This document shows positions 58,779 through 64,000 of a DNA stretch of 64,000 bases, piece by piece. Location of the stretch: the NCBI RefSeq assembly GCF_019880635.1, contig NZ_JAINVX010000001.1, forward strand, positions 1,530,001 to 1,594,000, written 5' to 3'. Origin of the DNA: Hanstruepera marina (GTDB lineage Bacteria; Bacteroidota; Bacteroidia; Flavobacteriales; Flavobacteriaceae). Position 1 is the first letter of the stretch. The number at the start of each line of letters is the position of its first letter. Made by a program: the position numbers and the translations under genes. The notes under the pieces were generated by a model. That model was not told the origin of the DNA. It made no database searches and saw only the letters and a program-made list of their open reading frames with translations.

Positions 58779-58955
58779 ATGGTCGCCAATTATGAGGTCA
58801 AGATTATTATCATTTTTTTACTGGTTATTATTTTAATTATGTTGGTTGGGTTATCAATAAGTGTTTTAAAAGATCATAAATCATCTTTCAGGTTTTATAA
58901 ATCGATTGTTGAAGAAAAAGATAAAAAAGAATCTAAAAAGAAAAAAAGGAAATAA
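58779..58955 (+). CDS. 58-residue single-span membrane protein
   Basis: ATG at 58779, TAA at 58953-58955. One hydrophobic helix (VKIIIIFLLVIILIMLVGLS) is followed by a Lys/Glu-rich cytosolic tail ending KKESKKKKRK. A terminator follows at 59007. Its own candidate sigma-type promoter and terminator argue that it is a real gene despite its size. Function unknown; possibly a small envelope-stress protein. Confidence 0.72.
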   Translation: MVANYEVKIIIIFLLVIILIMLVGLSISVLKDHKSSFRFYKSIVEEKDKKESKKKKRK

Positions 58956-59006
58956 CTATCAGGAAATAGATATTATGTTATGGAATATCTTTGTTGATGT
59001 TGTAAA

Positions 59007-59033
59007 AAAAAGAGCCTATTCCAGGCTCTTTTT
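59007..59033 (+). terminator. Terminator after the 58-aa gene
   Basis: AAAAAGAGCCT / AGGCTCTTTTT with a 5-nt loop, T-run within the right arm. Confidence 0.88.
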
Positions 59034-59093
59034 GATTTTAGATTATACTTTTAAGCAATAAAATACTACTTTAAACAAAATTTCACTTTTATA

Positions 59094-59576
59094 ATGAAAC
59101 CTATTTGCGGCTTATTGATATTAAGTTTATGCTTTACTCATTTTGCACATGCACAATCTAAAACAGATTTTGGAATTAAAGGAGGTGTAAACCTGACGTT
59201 TTATAAAGTTACTGAAGCTAGTTTTGGCGATAACCCAGAAGTTGGGGTAGGGTATTATGGCGGTTTGTTTGTTGATATTCCTATTGAAAATAGTTTGTCA
59301 ATTCAACCTGAAATACTTTTTGTGGGATTACATGACTTTAAGTTTTTAAATGCTCCTATCTATTTAAAATACGAAGCCGCAGAGCGGTTTTATCTTTTAA
59401 TAGGACCCAGTATGAACTACTTTTTCGACTTCTTTTCAAATAAGTTTAAAGTGAGAGCCGATTTAAGTGTGGCCTATCAATTAACAGATGCTTTGGATAT
59501 CCACATGAAATATACGCTGGGTTTTGAGGAAATTACGCCCAATGGTTTGTTTTTGGGTTTGGATTTTAGGCTGTAG
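59094..59576 (+). CDS. Porin-family outer-membrane beta-barrel protein (short)
   Basis: A protein of 160 residues with signal peptide CGLLILSLCFTHFAHAQ. Strands are DFGIKGGVNLTFYKVT, VGYYGGLFVDIPIENSL, SIQPEILFVGLHDF, FYLLIGPSMNYFFDFF, LDIHMKYTLGFEEI and a final GLFLGLDFRL. It resembles the OmpW/PorT-type small barrels of the phylum but is not a close copy of the four tandem paralogues. It converges with the lipoprotein gene at 59595. Confidence 0.83.
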   Translation: MKPICGLLILSLCFTHFAHAQSKTDFGIKGGVNLTFYKVTEASFGDNPEVGVGYYGGLFVDIPIENSLSIQPEILFVGLHDFKFLNAPIYLKYEAAERFYLLIGPSMNYFFDFFSNKFKVRADLSVAYQLTDALDIHMKYTLGFEEITPNGLFLGLDFRL

Positions 59577-59594
59577 TTTATTTAAAATTTAGTT

Positions 59595-60263
59595 TTAGAG
59601 AGTCATATTTCTATTCTTAAAGTTTATTACAACAGCATTAATAACTTTTTCAAAATTATTTAAGTGTCTAACAGAACAGTTTTCATAAATGAGGTATTCG
59701 TAATAAACATTTTTATTAATCTCTGTATCATAAAGCAACGTATGAATATATATGCGTTCTGATTCCCCATTATTTTTTGGAAAAAATTGAAAGAAAAATG
59801 CAAGTTTAAATCTGTGTTTTCCGACTTTATGAATTGCTTTAGTGTAGTACTCTTCAGGCACAAAATGGTTATGTGCTAATGAAAATGATGTGCTTCTGAT
59901 GCTATTTTTATAATCTGCAATATCTTTTTGTGAAAAATCAGAAAGAGAACAAGGTATATAACTTATATTATGTTTTTTTAAACTGTTATATACAACAGAT
60001 TCTACCTGCTTCCTTAAGGCTTCTTTTTCAGAAGTAATAGAGTCGTTTATAGATGATTTTAAACTAATGTCATAGAATACAGGTAGTATATCTAAACTAT
60101 TAATATAAACGTTTTCAATTGAAGCACTGCTATATTGTTCTAAATTAAATGCTGGACAATTATCATCTTGGAACGTTTCACTCGTAAGCTCTGTTTTATA
60201 TTTTGAAACTCCGCACGATAGTATAGTTATGATTAATAATGCAAGAAAGCCTTTTTTTTTCAT
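59595..60263 (-). CDS. Hypothetical lipoprotein
   Basis: A protein of 222 residues with a lipoprotein signal (KKKGFLALLIITILSCGVSK). The mature region has no recognised family: EQYSSASIENVYINSLDILP, SFSLAHNHFVPEEYYTKAIH, FKLAFFFQFFPKNNGESE. It lies between the barrel gene and lpdA and is separated from lpdA by a terminator. Confidence 0.75.
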   Translation of the reverse strand: MKKKGFLALLIITILSCGVSKYKTELTSETFQDDNCPAFNLEQYSSASIENVYINSLDILPVFYDISLKSSINDSITSEKEALRKQVESVVYNSLKKHNISYIPCSLSDFSQKDIADYKNSIRSTSFSLAHNHFVPEEYYTKAIHKVGKHRFKLAFFFQFFPKNNGESERIYIHTLLYDTEINKNVYYEYLIYENCSVRHLNNFEKVINAVVINFKNRNMTL

Positions 60264-60277
60264 AAATCGAAAATAAA

Positions 60278-60307
60278 AAAAAGCGATTCATATTTGAGTC
60301 GCTTTTT
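60278..60307 (-). terminator. Terminator after lpdA
   Basis: AAAAAGCGATTCA (60278-60290) pairs with TGAGTCGCTTTTT (60295-60307), 13 bp with one G-U and a 4-nt loop, giving a T-run on the minus strand. Confidence 0.85.
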
Positions 60308-60330
60308 AAAATTATATAAATAAATATTTT

Positions 60331-61707
60331 TTATAAATGTATCACTTCATCATAAGCATCGGCAACAGCTTCCATAACGGCTTCACTCATAGTTGGATGT
60401 GGATGCACTGCTTTTAAGACTTCGTGTCCTGTTGTTTCCAGTTTTCTTCCTAAAACGGCTTCAGCAATCATATCTGTAACTCCAGCACCAATCATGTGGC
60501 AACCTAACCACTCACCATATTTGGCATCGAAAATTACTTTTACAAAACCATCTTTGTTTCCGCCAGCACTGGCTTTACCAGATGCAGAAAACGGAAATTT
60601 ACCAACTTTTATGTCTAAACCTTGTTCTTTAGCTTGTTTTTCAGTTAAACCTACAGAAGCTATTTCTGGGGAACAATAGGTACATCCAGGAATATTTCCA
60701 TAGTCAAGAGCTTCTACATGTTGTCCTGCTATTTTTTCAACACACAATATACCTTCAGCAGATGCAACGTGGGCTAAAGCTTGTCCAGGAGTAACATCTC
60801 CAATGGCATAATACCCTGGAATGTTGGTTTGGTAATAATCGTTTACCAAAATCTTATCACGATCTACAGCAATACCAACGTCTTCTAAACCTATATTCTC
60901 AATGTTGGATTTAATTCCAACAGCCGATAAAATAATATCTGCTTCAAGAACTTCTTCTCCTTTTTTAGTTTTTACCGTAGCTTTCACACCTTTACCCGAA
61001 GTGTCAACTTTGGTCACTTCTGAAGATGTCATAATCTTAATACCACTCTTTTTAAATGAACGTTCTAGTTGTTTTGAAACATCTTCGTCTTCAACAGGAA
61101 CGACATTAGGTAGGTATTCAACTATGGTCACTTCAGTACCCATAGAATTATAGAAATAGGCAAACTCAACCCCAATAGCTCCAGAACCCACAACAATCAT
61201 TTTTTTAGGTTGTTTAGGTAAGGTCATGGCTTCACGATATCCAATTACTTTTTTTCCGTCTTGGGGTAAGCTAGGTAATTCACGAGAGCGTGCTCCAGTT
61301 GCTATTATAATATGATCTGCAGCGTATTCTTTACCATCAACGTCTATTTTTTTTCCAGGTTTCACTTTTCCGTAGCCTTCAATAACGTCAATTTTATTTT
61401 TTTTCATTAAAAATTTAACACCATTACTCATGCCATCGGCAACACCACGACTACGCTTTACAACAGCATCGAAATCCTTATCGGCTTCCTTTACCGATAG
61501 GCCATAATCTTCAGCATGCTTTAGGTATTCAAAAACTTGAGCTGATTTTAAAAGTGCTTTTGTAGGAATGCAGCCCCAGTTTAAGCATACACCGCCTAAA
61601 CTTTCTTTCTCAACAACTGCTGTTTTAAAACCTAATTGTGACGCGCGTATAGCTGTCACGTAGCCACCAGGACCACTTCCAAGAACAATAACATCGTATT
61701 TACTCAT
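60331..61707 (-). CDS. lpdA: Dihydrolipoyl dehydrogenase (E3)
   Basis: A flavoprotein of 458 residues that reoxidises lipoyl groups of 2-oxo-acid dehydrogenases and the glycine cleavage system. The FAD loop is VIVLGSGPGGYVTAIRASQL; the redox disulfide is Cys41-Cys46 (GGVCLNWGCIPTK); the NAD loop is VVGSGAIGVEFAYFY. YYAIGDVTPGQALAHVASAE comes later and the His-Glu dyad is VHPHPTMSEAVMEA. It is a stand-alone gene, not next to E1/E2 genes. Confidence 0.96.
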   Translation of the reverse strand: MSKYDVIVLGSGPGGYVTAIRASQLGFKTAVVEKESLGGVCLNWGCIPTKALLKSAQVFEYLKHAEDYGLSVKEADKDFDAVVKRSRGVADGMSNGVKFLMKKNKIDVIEGYGKVKPGKKIDVDGKEYAADHIIIATGARSRELPSLPQDGKKVIGYREAMTLPKQPKKMIVVGSGAIGVEFAYFYNSMGTEVTIVEYLPNVVPVEDEDVSKQLERSFKKSGIKIMTSSEVTKVDTSGKGVKATVKTKKGEEVLEADIILSAVGIKSNIENIGLEDVGIAVDRDKILVNDYYQTNIPGYYAIGDVTPGQALAHVASAEGILCVEKIAGQHVEALDYGNIPGCTYCSPEIASVGLTEKQAKEQGLDIKVGKFPFSASGKASAGGNKDGFVKVIFDAKYGEWLGCHMIGAGVTDMIAEAVLGRKLETTGHEVLKAVHPHPTMSEAVMEAVADAYDEVIHL

Positions 61708-61794
61708 TCGTCTATTTTTAATCGTTTTTTGAAGCTACGAATTTACGAAATAGGAAGCGAATAATAAATAATATTCATTTTTAAAATTTGGATT

Positions 61795-61826
61795 AAAAAA
61801 AGCACTTAAGCATTTTATGTAAGTGC
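61795..61826 (-). terminator. Terminator after msrB
   Basis: GCACTTA (61802-61808) / TAAGTGC (61820-61826) with an 11-nt loop; on the minus strand a seven-T run follows (A's at 61795-61801). Confidence 0.75.
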
Positions 61827-61835
61827 ATTATAAAT

Positions 61836-62306
61836 TTATCCTTCAGGAATAAATTCCAAAGCCACGCCATTTATACAATGCCTTTTGCCTGTTGTATCTC
61901 TTGGGCCATCATTGAATACATGTCCTAAATGACCACCGCAAGTAGCACAATGCTCTTCATTACTTTCATAACCATTTCCGTATGCAACATTTCCTTTGAT
62001 CTCACGGTCAAAGCTTGGCCAGCCAGTTCCGGAATCAAATTTGTGATCGCTCTCAAACAAAGGTGTACTGCAAGCAGCGCAAACATATACCCCTTTTTTA
62101 TAGTTTTTGTTTAGCGGGCTGGAAAAAGGACGTTCGGTACCAGACTGCCTTAAGACATAGTACTGTTCTTTAGTAAGCTCTTGTTTCCATTCAGCTTTAG
62201 TTTTAAAAACTTTAAAGGTTTCTGTTTGTTTAGTTTCTTTTTTTTGGGCATTGCTGTTGCAACTCAAAAAAAGTGACAATGAAACTAATAGGATGAATTT
62301 GTTCAT
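61836..62306 (-). CDS. msrB: Peptide-methionine (R)-S-oxide reductase MsrB, lipoprotein form
   Basis: A protein of 156 residues with a lipoprotein signal (LLVSLSLFLSCNSNA), so it repairs oxidised methionine outside the cytoplasm. Structural zinc Cys are at 76/79 (CAAC) and 120/123 (CATC); the substrate region is GTGWPSFDREI; catalytic Cys144 is in KRHCINGVAL. The gene stands alone, with its promoter region divergent from the M48 peptidase gene. Confidence 0.94.
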   Translation of the reverse strand: MNKFILLVSLSLFLSCNSNAQKKETKQTETFKVFKTKAEWKQELTKEQYYVLRQSGTERPFSSPLNKNYKKGVYVCAACSTPLFESDHKFDSGTGWPSFDREIKGNVAYGNGYESNEEHCATCGGHLGHVFNDGPRDTTGKRHCINGVALEFIPEG

Positions 62307-62401
62307 GGTGATTTTTTTTAATTGTGTCGTTAGCAGAAAGCTTTAATTACAAAAGAACCATGATAATGATATTTTGCGTATATTATTTAAGTCATCAACT
62401 T

Positions 62402-62430
62402 GTGACCAAAAAACACTTTATGTGTCGAAA
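62402..62430 (+). promoter_or_regulatory. Candidate alternative-sigma promoter, site 3 (upstream of M48 peptidase)
   Basis: GTGAC (62402-62406), 15 bp, GTGTCGAAA (62422-62430); one base differs from the second box of sites 1 and 2. The spacer sequence is unrelated, so conservation is confined to the boxes, as expected of a promoter. Confidence 0.6.
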
Positions 62431-62448
62431 ATTAAAGAATGATTATTG

Positions 62449-62456
62449 TAAATTTG
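62449..62456 (+). promoter_or_regulatory. Possible second (housekeeping) -7 element of the M48 gene
   Basis: TAAATTTG matches TAnnTTTG 23 bp before the ATG at 62480. No good TTTG -33 box is present. If used, the gene would have two promoters. Confidence 0.4.
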
Positions 62457-62479
62457 ATTAAATAAAAACCATAAACTAC

Positions 62480-63310
62480 ATGAAAACAAAAAACATAATA
62501 ATAACAGCCGCTATAACCTTGCTGTTTCTTTCTTGTTCAACTAATCCATTTACGGGAAAGCAAACCATGGCATTTGTGTCTAACGATCAATTATTTCCTG
62601 CTGCCTTACAACAATATAATCAAGTGCTTTCTGAAAATAAAGTGATAACAGGAACGCCAGCTTCAAAAATGATTACCCGAGTTGGACAACGTATTGCCAT
62701 TGCAGCCGAACGTTGGTTAAATGCCAATGGTTATGAAGGGTATTTAAAGGATTATGTATGGGAATACTCGTTAATAGATTCTGAAACCGTAAACGCTTGG
62801 TGTATGCCTGGCGGGAAGATTGCCTTTTATACAGGTATTTTACCAGTTGCAGAAAATGAAACGGCTATTGCAGCCATAATGGGACATGAAGTAGCCCATG
62901 CTTTAGCTAACCATGGTCAACAACGTATGAGTGCCGCATATATTCAACAAGGGGTTGCGGTTGCTGGAAATGTTTTGTTGGAGGGCGATGAAAATATCGA
63001 TATTTACAATCAAGCTTATGGAATAGCTTCAAATGTAGGCGGTATGTTGCCATTTAGTCGAGCTCATGAAACCGAAGCTGATAAAATAGGATTGTACTTA
63101 ATGGCTATTGCTGGATATAATCCTAATGAAGCTGCTAAATTATGGGAACGCATGGATGAGATGAGTGGTGGACAAGCACCTCCTGAATTTTTAAGTACAC
63201 ATCCTGCCAATCAATCACGAATTGATGAGTTAAACAAACTAGCACCTCAAGCCATTGCTGAAGCTAAAAATTTTGGTGTGACTACATTTAGACCTTTAGG
63301 AAAATATTAG
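62480..63310 (+). CDS. M48 family zinc metallopeptidase lipoprotein
   Basis: A protein of 276 residues with a lipoprotein signal (ITAAITLLFLSCSTN). The zinc site is HEVAH at 136-140 within AAIMGHEVAHALANHGQQR, the third ligand in ETEADKIG (about 197-204), and the INAWCMPGGKIAFYTG-like strand reads VNAWCMPGGKIAFYTGI. It belongs to the BepA/LoiP-like periplasmic group that degrades or assists misfolded outer-membrane proteins. The upstream sigma-type promoter supports an envelope-stress role. Confidence 0.93.
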   Translation: MKTKNIIITAAITLLFLSCSTNPFTGKQTMAFVSNDQLFPAALQQYNQVLSENKVITGTPASKMITRVGQRIAIAAERWLNANGYEGYLKDYVWEYSLIDSETVNAWCMPGGKIAFYTGILPVAENETAIAAIMGHEVAHALANHGQQRMSAAYIQQGVAVAGNVLLEGDENIDIYNQAYGIASNVGGMLPFSRAHETEADKIGLYLMAIAGYNPNEAAKLWERMDEMSGGQAPPEFLSTHPANQSRIDELNKLAPQAIAEAKNFGVTTFRPLGKY

Positions 63311-63337
63311 TATTTAAATTATTTGTTTTAATTTAGG

Positions 63338-63366
63338 AGCTGCTCAATAAAAGGGCAGCTTTTTTT
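63338..63366 (+). terminator. Terminator after the M48 gene
   Basis: AGCTGCTC (63338-63345) / GGGCAGCT (63353-63360), one mismatch-tolerant G-T pair, 7-nt loop, six T. The next gene's ATG follows directly at 63367. Confidence 0.85.
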
Positions 63367-64000
63367 ATGAAATCTTACCAAAAAGGCAGTAAAAAACTTT
63401 TAAACGCTTGGGCGTTTTACGATTGGGCAAACTCGGTTTACACGCTAACTATTGCATCGTCAATATTTCCCATATTTTATTCTAGTTTGTTTGCATCAGC
63501 TGACGAACCTGTTTCGGCGTTTGGTTTTGAAATGAAACAGACCGTTCTTATATCAATAATAACGGCGTTTACATTTTTGGTTGTCGCATTTTCTTCACCA
63601 ATCTTATCAGGAATAGCTGATTATGTGGGTAACAAAAAATTCTTCCTTAAGTTTTTTTGTTATATGGGAGGCTTGGGTTGTATAGGATTGTATTGGTTTG
63701 ATTTAGACTTTATTCACACCAGTATTTTGTTCTATTTTATGGGATTAATGGGATACTGGGGCAGTTTAGTGTTTTACAATTCCTATTTGCCAGACATTGC
63801 ATTTGAAGAACAGCAAGATGCCATTAGTGCCAAAGGATTTTCTTTAGGTTATGTGGGTAGTGTACTACTGCTATTAATAAACCTAGCAATGGTTATGAAG
63901 CCAAACTGGTTTGGATTTGATATCGGTACTACAGAAGCCGAAAAGAATGCAGCATCAATTGAAGCTATGAAAATTTCATTTATTACAGTAGGGCTTTGGT
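63367..64000 (+). CDS. MFS transporter, UMF1/Atg22-like (5' part; truncated by window end)
   Basis: The ATG at 63367 opens a frame that is open to the window end (211 residues seen). It begins KSYQKGSKKLLNAWAFYDWA, then NSVYTLTIASSIFPIFY, the conserved start of the UMF1 (vacuole-effluxer Atg22-like) group of the major facilitator superfamily. LSGIADYVGNKKFFLKFF is the A-type loop between helices 2 and 3. Six helices are visible so far. The substrate is unknown. The start is immediately after a T-run, so its promoter must be upstream of or inside the terminator. Confidence 0.88.
   Translation, partial: MKSYQKGSKKLLNAWAFYDWANSVYTLTIASSIFPIFYSSLFASADEPVSAFGFEMKQTVLISIITAFTFLVVAFSSPILSGIADYVGNKKFFLKFFCYMGGLGCIGLYWFDLDFIHTSILFYFMGLMGYWGSLVFYNSYLPDIAFEEQQDAISAKGFSLGYVGSVLLLLINLAMVMKPNWFGFDIGTTEAEKNAASIEAMKISFITVGLW

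Overview
The window looks like a chromosomal segment of a marine-type Flavobacteriaceae bacterium (Bacteroidota). The evidence is an AT-rich base composition, Bacteroidota-type promoters (TTTG - about 19 bp - TAnnTTTG), many lipoproteins and 'porin family' beta-barrels, a type IX secretion (T9SS) sorting tail, the bacillithiol enzyme BshB1, and family-restricted genes such as DUF6048, DUF6452, DUF6090, DUF6768 and the CCC-motif membrane protein. The gene content is mostly housekeeping and cell-envelope functions. There is no prophage, no insertion sequence with a transposase and no CRISPR array.

Layout. 0-4 kb: MATE exporter, transsulfuration PLP enzyme and BshB1, then a tRNA-His with a textbook promoter. 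3.8-10.8 kb: a methyltransferase bracketed by two copies of one hairpin, twin M28 peptidases, DUF3108, a UspA protein and DoxX. 10.9-17.8 kb: Tat-exported ankyrin protein, beta-propeller lipoprotein, DUF6090, and an AraC-controlled redox/membrane operon with two direct-repeat operator sites. 18-24 kb: S41 peptidase, a TraB/GumN-like lipoprotein flanked by direct repeats, DUF4268, ZIP transporter and two methyltransferases; this stretch is richer in G+C. 24-26.6 kb: a solitary 877-residue DUF4062 + degenerate STAND-like P-loop protein, probably an immune (anti-phage) gene. 26.7-31.5 kb: envelope genes separated by unusual intergenic repeats. 31.5-32.5 kb: a thioredoxin-like/MarR pair in which each promoter carries a palindromic operator. 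32.5-38.9 kb: DinB, DUF6048-DUF6452-RlmD, an ECF sigma gene broken by an in-frame TAA, and RocD. 38.9-45.9 kb: a T9SS cargo operon, Smr protein, calcium-repeat lipoprotein, cysteine desulfurase and a receptor-L-like lipoprotein. 45.9-53.7 kb: M23 peptidase/TonB receptor, the zapA - 6S RNA - rny block and XerD. 53.9-56.5 kb: four tandem beta-barrel paralogues. 56.6-64 kb: AroQ, then a sigma factor / 59-aa protein / MscS channel operon, a 58-aa membrane protein, LpdA, MsrB, an M48 peptidase and the start of an MFS transporter.

How parts work together. The most interesting reading is a small sigma-factor circuit. The motif GTGAC-N15-GTGTC(T/G)AAA precedes the sigma gene at 57.1 kb (autoregulation), the 58-aa membrane protein at 58.8 kb and the M48 lipoprotein peptidase at 62.5 kb, and the sigma operon itself encodes an MscS-like channel. 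That suggests an envelope or osmotic stress regulon. Other notable items are an 11-bp-phased GGTC repeat family (2, 4 and 5 units plus a decayed copy), each copy about 120-180 bp upstream of a minus-strand gene; the MarR and AraC operator architectures; and the STAND-like gene. All functional statements are from reading the sequence only; no database search was possible.
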